Assembly: GCA_009692725.1 (NCBI GenBank)
Contig: SHYP01000002.1
Coordinates: 42,843-106,842 of the forward strand
Direction: 5' to 3'
Origin: Dehalococcoidia bacterium
GTDB lineage: Bacteria > Chloroflexota > Dehalococcoidia > UBA2979
Length of the DNA: 64,000 nucleotides
Made by a program: the position numbers and the translations under genes. The notes under the pieces are model-generated. The model was not told the origin of the DNA. It searched no databases and saw nothing but the letters and a program-made list of their open reading frames with translations. Of the stretch, positions 1-9,524 are shown in pieces; positions within the stretch are counted from its first letter, which is position 1, and each line of letters starts with the position of its first letter.

Positions 1-1116
1 CACCGCCACGACCGCCGCGATCGCCGCGGCGCCCCACAGCGCGCCGTAGATCACCGTGTCCCACGGGTTCGTCATCGCGAGCCCTGCGAACAACAACACC
101 GCCACCGCGAGCGCGCTCGGCTGGCGCAGCCACGAGCGCCACGCGAGCGACGTACGCCCGCCGAACGCGCCCGCCGCCAGCGCCACCGCGAGCGCGCCCA
201 GCGGCAGCGCCAGCAGGTGCGCGTGCACATCGCCCAGCAGCACGGAGAACGCCGGAAACTCCGTGATCGTCTCCGGCAGCACGCGTGTCGCGCGCCACCA
301 CCACCAGAACTCCGCCGGTACACCGTCGATCGCGCCCCCCGCACCCGGGAACCCCGCGACGCCGAACGCGCGCCACAGCCCGCCCGGACCGACGCCGTTA
401 GCGGCCAGCACCTCGACGCCCCCCTGCAGCGTCGCAAGCGCGAGCAACGACAGCACCGCCACCGCGCCACCAATCGCGGCGCTCGCCCGCCGCCGCAGCG
501 GCGCGAGCGCCGCGAGGTCGCCCGCGAGCCCGAACACCGCCACGCCCGCGTGCGCCGCCGCCGTCGGCACCGCGAACGTGAACGCCACCCCCAGCGGCAC
601 GCCTGACAGCCGCCGCACCACGTCGACCATCACATGCCCGAGGTGGTAGTACGCAAGTTCCGCGCCCCCGAGCCACGCGTCGGCGGGCGGCAACTCGCGC
701 GCCCGCGCCAAGCTCGCGAGGATCATCAGGTCCATCGGCTTCTCGGTCGCCCACGCGTCCGGCGCCTGCGCGCGCGCCAGCGTCGCGAGCGCGAACACCA
801 CGACGCCCACCGCCTCACCCGCGAGCAGCGTGCGCCGCTGCGACCACACCGCGCGCACGATCGCGGGGTCGCGCCACGCGATCGCCGCCGACCACGCCCA
901 CAGCACCGCGGTCGCGCTCAGCAGCAGCGGCAGCCCGTAGCGCACGCCGCCCACCGCCGACGCCAGCCACGCCGCCTCCGCAACAACGAGCAGCCCGAGC
1001 GGCCGCGCGTACAGCACGCCGCGCGAGCGCAGCCCCGCGAACGCGCGCACCGCGGGCAACAGCCCCGCCGCTCCGATCGCCGTCAGCACCAGATACCAGC
1101 GCAGCGCGTCCGCCAC
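1..1116 (-). CDS. DUF2298 (YYY-family) membrane protein, partial
   Basis: The reading frame is open from a GTG at 1116 to the window edge, giving 372 residues of the N-terminal part. It is strongly hydrophobic with many membrane segments. It carries words typical of the DUF2298/Chlor_Arch_YYY family: EKPMDLM near residue 125, AYYHLGH near 155, a tryptophan run followed by RATRVLP near 270, and EFPAFSVLLGDVHAH near 286. The family is known mainly from Chloroflexota and archaea and is thought to be glycosyltransferase-like, but its function is not established. The start lies 7 nt after the ftsY stop, so it is probably cotranscribed with ftsY. The C-terminus is outside the window. Confidence 0.8.
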   Translation of the reverse strand, partial: MADALRWYLVLTAIGAAGLLPAVRAFAGLRSRGVLYARPLGLLVVAEAAWLASAVGGVRYGLPLLLSATAVLWAWSAAIAWRDPAIVRAVWSQRRTLLAGEAVGVVVFALATLARAQAPDAWATEKPMDLMILASLARARELPPADAWLGGAELAYYHLGHVMVDVVRRLSGVPLGVAFTFAVPTAAAHAGVAVFGLAGDLAALAPLRRRASAAIGGAVAVLSLLALATLQGGVEVLAANGVGPGGLWRAFGVAGFPGAGGAIDGVPAEFWWWWRATRVLPETITEFPAFSVLLGDVHAHLLALPLGALAVALAAGAFGGRTSLAWRSWLRQPSALAVAVLLFAGLAMTNPWDTVIYGALWGAAAIAAVVAV

Positions 1117-1123
1117 AGGCGCG

Positions 1124-2116
1124 CTACGCCTCGGCCGGCTGCGGGCTCGCCAGCAACGCATCGACGAACGCGCTCGGCTCGAACGGCACCAGGTCGCCCG
1201 GCTCCTCGCCCGTACCGATGAAACGCACCGGCAGCCCTAGCTCGCTCGCGATCGCGAACACGATGCCGCCGCGCGCGCTGCCGTCGAGCTTCGTCAGCAC
1301 GACCGCCGTCACCTCCACCGCCTCGATGAACGCGCGCGCCTGCGCGAGCCCGTTCTGCCCCGTCGTCGCGTCCAGCACCAGCGCCACCTCGTCCGGCCCG
1401 CGCCCCAGCTGGCGCTCCAGCACGCGGCGGATCTTCGTCAGCTCGTCCATCAGGTTCTGCTTGTTGTGCAGCCGGCCCGCGGTGTCGATCAGCAGCAGGT
1501 CCGCGCCGCGCGCGCGCGCCGCCTCCAGCGCGTCGAACACCACCGCCGCCGGGTCCGCCCCCTGCTGATGCGCCACCACGTCGAAGCTCAGGCGCGTGCC
1601 CCAGTGACGCAGCTGATCGATCGCCGCCGCGCGGAAGGTATCCGCCGCCGCGCACAGCACGCGGCTCCCCTCCGCCTGCGCCGCGTACGCCAGCCGCGCC
1701 ACGGCCGTCGTCTTCCCGCTGCCGTTGACGCCCACCACCAGCACCACCGCCGGCGCCGCGGCGGCGCCGTCCTCGCGCTCCTCGCCGTCGGCGCCCCACA
1801 GCCGACCGCGCGCGCGGCCGGCTGGTGCGTGGCGGTTCGGCGCATCGAGGATCGCGACGAGCTCGTCGCGCAACCGCGCGCGCACCTCGTCCGCGTCACG
1901 CGGCCGCGCGTCCCGCACCCGCGCGATTACCGCGAGCATCGTCTCGACGCCGGCGTCCGCGCCGATCAGCGTCTCCTCGAGCGACTCCCACAGCGCGTCG
2001 TCGACCTGCGCGCCGCCGAACAGCCCGCCGATGCGGCCGAGCCACGACCGGCGCGTACGCGCCAGCGCCTGGCTCGTCGCCGCATCGGATTGCGGGCTGC
2101 GGCGGAACAAGCGCAC
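1124..2116 (-). CDS. ftsY: Signal recognition particle receptor FtsY
   Basis: FtsY is the GTPase that docks SRP-ribosome complexes at the membrane. The 330-residue protein has an N-terminal helical region, the P-loop GVNGSGKT at residues 129-136, DTFRAAA at 159-165, DTAGR at 211-215 and TKLDG at 275-279, all diagnostic of the SRP GTPase NG domain. The acidic A domain seen in E. coli is absent, as in many compact FtsYs. The start is a GTG with a GAGAGGA Shine-Dalgarno 6 nt upstream. The stop is TAG. It lies downstream of smc on the same strand, a common rnc-smc-ftsY arrangement, here interrupted by a decayed fragment. The SRP RNA is also in this window (about 16.2 kb). Confidence 0.97.
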   Translation of the reverse strand: MRLFRRSPQSDAATSQALARTRRSWLGRIGGLFGGAQVDDALWESLEETLIGADAGVETMLAVIARVRDARPRDADEVRARLRDELVAILDAPNRHAPAGRARGRLWGADGEEREDGAAAAPAVVLVVGVNGSGKTTAVARLAYAAQAEGSRVLCAAADTFRAAAIDQLRHWGTRLSFDVVAHQQGADPAAVVFDALEAARARGADLLLIDTAGRLHNKQNLMDELTKIRRVLERQLGRGPDEVALVLDATTGQNGLAQARAFIEAVEVTAVVLTKLDGSARGGIVFAIASELGLPVRFIGTGEEPGDLVPFEPSAFVDALLASPQPAEA

Positions 2117-2181
2117 GCGCGGGATCCTCTCGCGGCGAACACGGTGAGGCGGGACACCTCGATGCTACGCCGCCGCGACGG

Positions 2182-2820
2182 CTACGGGCAGCCGAGCGCC
2201 GCGAACAGCGCGTCGGGGTCCAGTGTCGCCTGTCGCGTGTTCGCGCTCAGGAAGCCGACGTGGGTGCCGACAAGGATAATTTGCGGCGGCGTGTTCGCCG
2301 TCCGGCTGTACGCGCTGACCTGCGAGTCGAAATACGGCTCAGAGATGCTGCCGCCGTCGCCGCGCCCGTACAGCCCGTTGCGGTTGCGTACGCTCACAAG
2401 CGAGCTCGCGCTCCCGTACTGGCCGAGCGGGTTGCACGCTGAGTCCGCGGCAGTGCGGTCGCTCGAGATCGCGCCGCTGAAGGTGCGCGTGCTGCCGTCC
2501 AGCAAGAGCGCCCGCCCGTTCAGGTCCGCGGCGTTGAGCGTGGTGCCCTGCAACGTGCGGAGGCGCCGGCCGCTGGCGCAACAGCCCCGCCGCTCTCACA
2601 GGCGACGTCAGCGGGACGTTGGCCGCGATAGCGTCCGGGTCAAACGCGCTGAAGCGCGCGTTTACGAAGCCCGGCGCGCCCACGAGGTGACCGGCCAGCT
2701 GCCCGCCGCTCGCGACCCACACCGACCGCAACACGCACCCCCACGCACCTGCCGCCGTCGAGAGCTGCGACACGTTCCCGCGACCCCAGACGATCAGCCC
2801 GCAGCCCCCGTTCGGCACCG
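2182..2820 (-). pseudogene. Decayed gene with a Gly-rich surface-type module, frameshifted
   Basis: Two minus-strand frames together read as one protein. The upper part (about 2820-2590) contains PNGGCGLIVWGRG and ends near ANVPLTSPV. The lower part (about 2580-2182, another frame) contains LRTLQGTTLNAADLNGRAL and ends FAALGC before a TAG. The junction needs a frameshift around 2560-2600. No convincing start exists between the smc stop and the first conserved words; a TAA lies just upstream. The upper module resembles the C-terminal part of the TIR-like gene at 53.6-54.3 kb: GGFGLVVFGGGT there aligns with GGCGLIVWGRGN here, followed by similar QL, FW/VW and VNA positions. The function is unknown. 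It is probably a remnant inserted between smc and ftsY. Confidence 0.55.
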
Positions 2821-2890
2821 TACCGACGTCACACCCGACTCCGCCGCCGCTCGCCGTGCCGATGTCCTCACGACCGTCTTACGACATCCT

Positions 2891-5800
2891 TCACGACGCC
2901 GCCGCCACCGCGTCGCCGACACGCAGCGACAGCAGCTGCGACGCCGAGTCCTCGCCCATCGACACGCCGTAGATCGTGTCCGCCGCCTCCACCGTCCGCC
3001 GGTTGTGCGTGATCACGATGAACTGCGAGCGCGCCGTCAGCTCTTGCAGCGTGTCCACGAAGCGCCCCACGTTCGCCTCGTCCAGCGCCGCGTCGACCTC
3101 GTCGAGCACGCACACCGGCGCCGGGTTGACCGCGAGCAGCGCGAACAGCAGCGCCACGGACGTCAGCGCGCGCTCCCCGCCCGACAGCACCGCCAGTGAC
3201 GCGATGCGCTTGCCCGGCAGCTGCGCGTGGATCTCCACGCCCACCTCGCCCCCGGCCTCGTCCGGCTCGACCACGCGCAGCTCGGCGTTCCCGCCGCCGA
3301 AGAAGCGCCGGAAGTACTCCCCGAAGTGCGCGTTGACCTCGACGAAGGACGTGTCGAAGCGCTCGCGGATCAGCCGTTCGAGGTCGCGGATCGCGGTCCG
3401 CAGTTCCGTCTCCGCCGCCTCGAGGTCCGCCACCTGCTGCGTCAGGAAGCCGTGCCGCTCCCGCTCCTCCGACAGGTCGTCGAGCGCTTCGAGGTTCACC
3501 GGGCCCAGTGCGCGGATGTCCGTGCGCAACTCCGTGATGCGCCGCCGCAGCGCCGCGGGCTCCACGTCGGCGCCCCCGCCTGTCGGCACGACGGCAGGCG
3601 GGGGCGTCTCGGGGGCGGCCTCCGAGGCAGCGCCGACGGAAGGCGCGGCCGGCTGCACGCTCCCGTCGGCCGTGAGCACCAGCCCTTCGTCCGCCACCTG
3701 CTGCGTGAGTGCTTGCGCGTGCTCCGCGGCGCGCCGCAGCTCGCCCTCCGCGTGCAACAGCTCGCGCTCCGTGCCGTAGCGCCGCGCCTGCAAGTCGCCC
3801 CGCGCCGTCGAGAGCTCGCGCTGCTCGCCGAGCGCGTCCGCCTGCGCCGCGTGCGCAGGCGCGACGAGCGCGGCGGTTTCCGCGAGCGCGCTGCGCGCGT
3901 GCGCGAGCTGCGCGCGCAGCCCCTGCAACGACAGCACGAGGTCCTCGCGCTCCCGCCGCACGTCGGTCAGCAGCGCGCGGCGCTGCGCCAACCGCTCCTG
4001 TAGCTGCCGGCGCAACTCCGTGCGCTCCGCGAGCTGCTGACGAGCCGCCCCGCGCGCGCCCTCCGCCGCCGCGAGCGTCGCCGATGCGCTGGCCACCGCC
4101 GCGGCCGCCGCGTCGCGTTCGAGCGTCACCGCGCCCCCGCGGTCGCGCAGCGTGGGCAGCTCGCTGCCCAGCGCGGCGAGCTCCGCCTGCGCCGCCGCGC
4201 GCCGCTCCTCCAGCGCCGCGAACGCCGCTGCGGGCGCGCCGCTGCCGTCGCCCGCAGCGATCGTCGTCTGCGCCATCCGCAGCGCCGCCGCGATCGACAC
4301 GAGCTCCCGCCGCGCCGCCGACTGCGCCGACGCGTGCGCGCGTCGCGCTGCCTCTGCCTCGTCGAGCCCGCGTCGCGCTGCCGCGACGGCGCTGCGCGCG
4401 TCGTTCGTCGCGCGTTCGGCGTAACCGCCGCGCTGCGCGGCGTCCTCGGCCAGCCCACGCGCAGCCGCGATCTCCGCGGGCAACGCCTCGATCGCTGCCT
4501 GCGTGCGCAGCTGCTCGCCGCCGCCCCCCACACCGCCGCCGTACAGCGAGCCGTTCTGCCGCAGCAGCACACCGTCGCGCGTGACCAGCGCGCCCAGGCC
4601 GCGCTCGCGCATGCGCTGCGCGACCTCGAGGTCATCGACGACGATCGTGCGCCCCAGCAGCGTGTCGACGAGCGGCCGGTAGCGCGCGTCGCAACGCACC
4701 AGCCGCGCAGCCACGCCCACCACGCCGCGCTCGTTGAACACGTTCACCGGGTACTGGTGCCGCACGGCGTCGAGCGGCAGCACCGTGACCGCGCCGGCGT
4801 GCTGCTCCCGCAAGTACGCGAGCGCCGCGATGCCGTCCGGCTCGCGCTCGACGACGATCGCGCTCAGCTGCTCCGCGAGCGCCGCCTCGATCGCGCGCTC
4901 CAGCCCTTCCGGCACGCGCAGCAGCCGGCTCAACGCGCCCACCACGCCCGCCACCAGCGGCTGGCCCAGCGCGTCCTGCTGGCGCGCACCCTCCAGCAGC
5001 GCCTGCCCCGCGGCACTCGCGTCCGCCGCCTGTTCCAACAGCTCCTGCAGCAACCGCTGCCGCTCCTCCAGCTGCGCGACGGCCGCCGCGGCCGCAAGCG
5101 CCGCGTCACGCGCGTCCGCCTGCGCGCGCTGCCGCTCCTCGAGGTCGCGCTCCGCCAGCTCGCGTCGCCGCAGCGCGTCCTGCGCCGCCTGCACGAGCGC
5201 GCGCTGCTCGCCGTGCAGCTCGCGCGCGCGCACGCCGTACGCTCGCAACTGGTCGTGCAGCGCGAGCCGACGCTCGGCCGCGGCGCCGCGCTCCCGCGCC
5301 CGCGCCTCCTGCGCCGCCCGCTGCTCCGCGATCCGCGCCTCGACGTCGCGCAACGCGTCCTCGAGCCGTGCGCGCCGCGCCTCCGCAGTGGCCAGCGCGC
5401 GCAACAGCTCGCTCGCCGCGCCATCGGCGTCGCGCAGCGCCGCCTGCGCGCGCTCGAACGTCGCCGCGGCTTCCGCGGCCTGCGCATCGAGCACCGCGAG
5501 GCGCGCCGCCGGCGTCTCCGCGTCGTCCGCCACGTCCGGCGTCGCCGCGATCTCTGCCTCCACCTCGGCCTGCCGCTCCGCGAGCAGCTCGGCGCGCTGC
5601 TCCGCGAGCGCCACCTGCTGCTGCAGCCGCAGCAGCTCCTCCGTGCGCGCGCGCTCCTCCGCCTGCAGCTGCTCGAGGCGCGCCCGCCGCTCCGCGACCG
5701 TGCGGTCCGCCATCTCCAGCCGCCCCGCGAGGCTCGCGAGCTCCTGCTCCACCGCAGCGAACGCGCGCGCGTGCTGGTCGTGCCGCGCGCGCGCCGCCGT

Positions 5801-6523
5801 GAGCGCGTCGTCCGCGCTGCGCAGCTCGTGCTCGTAGTACACCTGCAGCACGCCCATCAGCTCCACAGCGAGCGTGCGATAGCGCTCCGCACGCGCGGAC
5901 TGGCGTTCGAGCTGGCGCAGCCGCGGCTCCACCTCGCGGATCAGGATGCGCACGTGCCCCAGGTTGTCGCGCGTCTCGGTCAGCCGGCGTTCGGCGCGCG
6001 TGAGCTCGATGCGGTGGCGGTGCACGTCCGCCGCCTCCTCGATCAGCTCGCGCCGCTCGTGCGGGCGCAGCGCCAGCACCTCATCCACCAGCCCCTGCGA
6101 CATCATCGCGTACGAGTTCTGCCCCACCTGCGCCTTGTGGAACAGCTCCTGCACATCCAGCAGCCGCACCTTCGCACCGTTGATCAAGTACTCGCTCTCC
6201 CCGGAGCGGTACGCACGCCGCGTCACCGCCACCTCCGCGAAGTCGACCGGCATCCAGCGCTCCGTGTTGTCGAGCACCAGCGTGACTTCCGCGAGCCCCA
6301 CCGCGCGCCGCCGGTCGGAGCCCGCGAAGATCACGTCCTCCGTCTTGCGCGCCCGTATCGCCCGCGCCGACTGCTCACCGAGCGCCCAGCGAATCGCGTC
6401 CGAGACGTTCGACTTGCCCGAGCCGTTCGGCCCGACCACCGCCGTCATCCCCGGCACGAACTCGAACCGCTGGCGGTCCGCAAACGACTTGAACCCGTGC
6501 ACCTCGACGCGCCGCAGGTACAT
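2891..6523 (-). CDS. smc: Chromosome segregation protein SMC
   Basis: SMC is the ATPase core of bacterial condensin, which compacts and segregates the chromosome. The 1210-residue length is normal. The N-terminal head carries Walker A (GPNGSGKS, residues 31-38). Long Ala/Glu/Arg/Leu-rich coiled coils flank a hinge around residues 500-650. The C-terminal head has the ABC signature LSGGERALTSVALLFA and Walker B VCVLDEVDAALDE. The start ATG follows the rnc stop by only a few bases, so the two are translated from one message. The parS-like site at about 48.98 kb is the kind of sequence from which ParB loads SMC in other bacteria. Confidence 0.97.
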   Translation of the reverse strand: MYLRRVEVHGFKSFADRQRFEFVPGMTAVVGPNGSGKSNVSDAIRWALGEQSARAIRARKTEDVIFAGSDRRRAVGLAEVTLVLDNTERWMPVDFAEVAVTRRAYRSGESEYLINGAKVRLLDVQELFHKAQVGQNSYAMMSQGLVDEVLALRPHERRELIEEAADVHRHRIELTRAERRLTETRDNLGHVRILIREVEPRLRQLERQSARAERYRTLAVELMGVLQVYYEHELRSADDALTAARARHDQHARAFAAVEQELASLAGRLEMADRTVAERRARLEQLQAEERARTEELLRLQQQVALAEQRAELLAERQAEVEAEIAATPDVADDAETPAARLAVLDAQAAEAAATFERAQAALRDADGAASELLRALATAEARRARLEDALRDVEARIAEQRAAQEARARERGAAAERRLALHDQLRAYGVRARELHGEQRALVQAAQDALRRRELAERDLEERQRAQADARDAALAAAAAVAQLEERQRLLQELLEQAADASAAGQALLEGARQQDALGQPLVAGVVGALSRLLRVPEGLERAIEAALAEQLSAIVVEREPDGIAALAYLREQHAGAVTVLPLDAVRHQYPVNVFNERGVVGVAARLVRCDARYRPLVDTLLGRTIVVDDLEVAQRMRERGLGALVTRDGVLLRQNGSLYGGGVGGGGEQLRTQAAIEALPAEIAAARGLAEDAAQRGGYAERATNDARSAVAAARRGLDEAEAARRAHASAQSAARRELVSIAAALRMAQTTIAAGDGSGAPAAAFAALEERRAAAQAELAALGSELPTLRDRGGAVTLERDAAAAAVASASATLAAAEGARGAARQQLAERTELRRQLQERLAQRRALLTDVRREREDLVLSLQGLRAQLAHARSALAETAALVAPAHAAQADALGEQRELSTARGDLQARRYGTERELLHAEGELRRAAEHAQALTQQVADEGLVLTADGSVQPAAPSVGAASEAAPETPPPAVVPTGGGADVEPAALRRRITELRTDIRALGPVNLEALDDLSEERERHGFLTQQVADLEAAETELRTAIRDLERLIRERFDTSFVEVNAHFGEYFRRFFGGGNAELRVVEPDEAGGEVGVEIHAQLPGKRIASLAVLSGGERALTSVALLFALLAVNPAPVCVLDEVDAALDEANVGRFVDTLQELTARSQFIVITHNRRTVEAADTIYGVSMGEDSASQLLSLRVGDAVAAAS

Positions 6524-6527
6524 CGCG

Positions 6528-7301
6528 CTACCCCGTCGCCTGCTGTGGCGGCGGCAACTCGACCGCGGCCAGCGGCAGCCGCGCGCGCAACACCACCAGC
6601 GCGCGGCGCGCGGCCTCTTTCTCGGCCAGCTGTTTGCTCGGCCCCGCGCCGCTCCCCACCGTCGCGCCGTCCACGCGCACCTCGATAGTGAAGCGTCGCG
6701 CGTGCTCCGGCCCCTCTTCGAGCGTGGTCACGTACTGCGGCCGCCCGAACACGCCCTGTACCAGCTGCTGCAGCGCGCCCTTCGGGTTGAGCAGCGCGGG
6801 GTTCGAATCGAGCGCGGCGAAGTCCTCCGCCAGCGCTCGCTGCGCGAACGCGCGCGCGCCCTCCAGCCCCTGGTCCAGCAGCACCGCGCCCACCAGCGCC
6901 TCGAACACCCGTTCGAGGTTGCCCTCGCGCAGCCGCCCGCCCGTGCTCTCCTCGCCGCGCCCGAGCAGCAGCGCCTCGCCCAGCCCCAGCCGCGTCGCCA
7001 CCCGCGCCAGCGTCGGCCCGCACACGAGCTGTGCCCGCCACTCCGTGAGCCGGCCCTCCTCGAGCTCGGGGTAGTCGGCGTACAACGCTTCGGCGACGAT
7101 CAGCCCGAGCGCCGCGTCGCCCAGGAACTCCAGTCGCTCGTTCGTCTCACTGACCTCGGCCGGGTGCTCGTTCGCATACGAGGGGTGCGTGAGCGCTGTG
7201 CGCAGGTGTCGCGGGTCCAGGAACCGCATCCCGATCCGCGCCTCGAGCGCCGCGAACGGCTGCGCGTCGCCCCCGCCCCGCGGGCCGCGACCAGAGGCCA
7301 C
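6528..7301 (-). CDS. rnc: Ribonuclease III
   Basis: RNase III cleaves double-stranded RNA in rRNA maturation and mRNA decay. The catalytic domain has the signature NERLEFLGDAALGLIVAE and a second acidic site NLERVFEALVGAVLLDQG. A C-terminal dsRBD follows, with NPKGALQQLVQ and GAGPSKQLAEKEAARRAL. The frame is open further upstream to 7502, but that extension is low-complexity and overlaps the divergent cca promoter region. The GTG at 7301 gives 257 residues, close to the family norm, and begins just before FAALEARIGMRF. It is followed directly by smc. Confidence 0.93.
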   Translation of the reverse strand: MASGRGPRGGGDAQPFAALEARIGMRFLDPRHLRTALTHPSYANEHPAEVSETNERLEFLGDAALGLIVAEALYADYPELEEGRLTEWRAQLVCGPTLARVATRLGLGEALLLGRGEESTGGRLREGNLERVFEALVGAVLLDQGLEGARAFAQRALAEDFAALDSNPALLNPKGALQQLVQGVFGRPQYVTTLEEGPEHARRFTIEVRVDGATVGSGAGPSKQLAEKEAARRALVVLRARLPLAAVELPPPQQATG

Positions 7302-7519
7302 GCGCGCCGGCTCGGCCGGAGCCCTGGGCGCCGACCCGTCAGCTCCGGGTGGGATCGCGGACCTGGGAGCCACGGCCCTGCCTCTCACGGCCCGCGTCCA
7401 CACCGCGCGGCGCTCACCGTACGATGGTCCGCCGAAGCCGTCGCTGCCGCCACTCTGCCCCCGCGACGCCCGGATCGTACGAAGGTCGCCCCGGGGTGTC
7501 AAGAATCGCTGACCCGCCT

Positions 7520-8761
7520 ATGCACCCTACCATTCAAGCGCTCGACGCGGCACTCACCCCCGACGAGCGCGCGCTCTTCACGGCCGCCGTCACCGCCGCC
7601 GAAGCTGCCGCCGCCCCGCTCTACCTCGTCGGCGGCGCCGTCCGCGACCTCGCCGCGGGCCGGCCGTTGCGCGACATCGACGTCTCGACGCCCGCCGACG
7701 TCGCCACGCTCGCGCACGCCATCGCCGCAGCCACGTCCGCCGATGCCCGCGTCGAGCCCCGCTTCGGCACCGCGGCCCTCACGCGCGGCGCCGCCCGCCT
7801 CGATCTCGCGCGCTGGCGCAGCGAGCGCTACCCCCGCCCCGGGGCCCTCCCGATCGTGCGCTTCGGCGCCACGCTCGCGCAGGACCTCGCCCGCCGCGAT
7901 TTCTCCGTCAACGCGGTGGCGCTGGGCGCGACCCACGCCGTGCGCGACGAGCTGCACGACCCGCACCACGGCCTCACGGACCTCGCTGCGCACCGCCTGC
8001 GCGTGCTGCACGACCGCTCGTTCCGCGACGACGCCACACGCCTCTGGCGCGCAGCGCGCTACGCCGCCCGCCTCAAGCTCCGCCCCGACGCCCCCACAGC
8101 TGCACTCATCGCCGGCGGCGAGCGCTGGCTGCCCGCCATCTCCGGCACACGGCTGCGCGCCGAGCTCGCCCAGCTCGCCGCCGAACCGCGCCCACTCGCC
8201 GCGCTGCGCCTGCTCGACGCCTGGGGCGTGCTCGCCGCCTCCGCGCCCGGCTGCACGCTCACCGCCGCCAGCGCTGCCGCGCTCGCCCGCCGCGGACCAC
8301 TGCCGCTCGAGATGCTTGCCGCGACGCTGCTCGCCCCGCTGCCCACCCCCGCGCGCGCGGCTGCCCTCGCGCGCTTCGCAGCGCCCGCCACCGTCACGCG
8401 CGCCGTCGAGGGCGCCGCCGCGCTGCTCGCCGCCCGCGACCGCGACCCCGCCGCGCTCACGGCGCTCGCCGCGACAAGCCCGGCTGCACGCGCCGCCGCC
8501 CGCGCCCTCGATCCCGCGGCGCAGCGCGCGCTCCAGGCCGCGCTCCGCCGCTGGGAAACCACCCGCTCGCCGCTCGACGCCCAGGCGCTGCTGCGGCTCG
8601 GTGTACCCCCCGGCCCGGCGCTCGGCCGCGCGCTCGACCGCTTGCGTCGCGAGCGCTACCTCGGCACCCTGCACGATGCGGGCGCTGCGCGCCGGCTCGC
8701 GCTCGCGCTCACCCACGAGCAGCCCGCCGCGCCCCCCGCGCCCGAGCGGAGACGACGATGA
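7520..8761 (+). CDS. cca: CCA tRNA nucleotidyltransferase / poly(A) polymerase family
   Basis: This class II nucleotidyltransferase adds or repairs the 3' CCA of tRNAs. In the 413-residue protein the nucleotidyltransferase head shows LVGGAVRD at residues 36-43 and the catalytic DID at 52-54, followed by RRDFSVNAVAL and the tRNA-binding helices. The ATG at 7520 is chosen because it starts shortly before the conserved region; upstream in-frame sequence lies within the divergent promoter of rnc. All three tRNA genes in this window seem to encode their own CCA, so repair may be the main role, but a purely poly(A) polymerase role cannot be excluded. Its stop overlaps the next start by 4 nt (ATGA). 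Confidence 0.93.
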   Translation: MHPTIQALDAALTPDERALFTAAVTAAEAAAAPLYLVGGAVRDLAAGRPLRDIDVSTPADVATLAHAIAAATSADARVEPRFGTAALTRGAARLDLARWRSERYPRPGALPIVRFGATLAQDLARRDFSVNAVALGATHAVRDELHDPHHGLTDLAAHRLRVLHDRSFRDDATRLWRAARYAARLKLRPDAPTAALIAGGERWLPAISGTRLRAELAQLAAEPRPLAALRLLDAWGVLAASAPGCTLTAASAAALARRGPLPLEMLAATLLAPLPTPARAAALARFAAPATVTRAVEGAAALLAARDRDPAALTALAATSPAARAAARALDPAAQRALQAALRRWETTRSPLDAQALLRLGVPPGPALGRALDRLRRERYLGTLHDAGAARRLALALTHEQPAAPPAPERRRR

Positions 8762-9228
8762 CGCAGCCCGCGACTTGCACCGTCTGCAACGAGCCTGAGC
8801 CGCCGCCCGCCCTGCTGAGCGAATGCTTCGGCTGCGCTCAGCCGTACCACCTCAACCCGTACGCGAACCGCCCCGGCAAGGACTGCGGCGACGCTTGGAT
8901 CGGCGACGACGCGCTCACGCTGCAGTTCTTCTGCCAGCGCTGCATCGACCGCGCCCGCCAGCAAGCCGGCGCCGCGCCCGCCACCCGCTCCGACGTCGGC
9001 CCCGCGAGCGGCGGCTCGCCCATCGGCGCCGTCCCCAGCGCGCTCCCGGCGACGCAACCCGACGGCGGCTTCACGCAGCTCCTCGATGGCATGCAGCAGC
9101 TGCAAGGCATGCTCGACGCGCGCGCGCGGCCCCAGGCGCCTGCTCCCGGCAGCGCTCCCGCCGGCGCGCCCCCGCCTATCCGCCAGCGCGACGCGCGCGC
9201 GCGCCGTCGCTACCGCCGCATCGATTGA
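8758..9228 (+). CDS. Zinc-binding protein with PHD-like Cys4-His-Cys3 pattern
   Basis: This 156-residue protein of unknown function is translationally coupled to cca (ATGA overlap). Its first 65 residues place metal-type residues at C7-x2-C10, C23-x2-C26, H31, C43 and C59-x2-C62, the order of a PHD/RING-like cross-brace finger (Cys4-His-Cys3). The gap between H31 and C43 is longer than in classical PHD fingers. The C-terminal 90 residues are Pro/Ala/Gln-rich and end in a very basic tail (Arg-rich), which could contact RNA or DNA. A plain treble-clef or zinc-ribbon fold is also possible. The link to cca suggests an RNA-related role, but that is only context. Confidence 0.7.
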   Translation: MTQPATCTVCNEPEPPPALLSECFGCAQPYHLNPYANRPGKDCGDAWIGDDALTLQFFCQRCIDRARQQAGAAPATRSDVGPASGGSPIGAVPSALPATQPDGGFTQLLDGMQQLQGMLDARARPQAPAPGSAPAGAPPPIRQRDARARRRYRRID

Positions 9229-9524
9229 CCACCGCACCCCGGGACGGACCGCGGCGACACCCGCGCGCACCGCGGCCCCGACCCGCGGCGCTGCCCGCCC
9301 CCGCGCCGGCCGCAGCCCGCGTACGCCGCGCACCCGGTGCCGGCGCCTGGGCCGCCCTGCTGCTCGGCGCGTGGCTCGGCCGCGTCTCGTCGGCGCTGCC
9401 CGCAGGCGTCGAGGACACCATCGACGCGGTGCTCCCGTTCGCCGCGGCCGCCGCGATCGCGCTCAGCTTCCGCCGCTGGCTGCGTCGCCGCGTGCAGCAG
9501 CGTTCACGAGGCGAGCGCGCCTGA
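9225..9524 (+). CDS. Small membrane protein, unknown
   Basis: A 99-residue product starts at a TTG that overlaps the preceding stop (TTGA), typical of translational coupling. The first 45 residues are Pro/Arg/Ala-rich. Two hydrophobic stretches follow (around AWAALLLGAWLG and AVLPFAAAAAIALSF), and the tail is basic. There is no recognisable family. It forms the end of the short cca operon. Its 3' end overlaps by about 60 nt the convergent GNAT gene, so one of the two ends could be mis-set. Confidence 0.5.
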   Translation: MTTAPRDGPRRHPRAPRPRPAALPAPAPAAARVRRAPGAGAWAALLLGAWLGRVSSALPAGVEDTIDAVLPFAAAAAIALSFRRWLRRRVQQRSRGERA

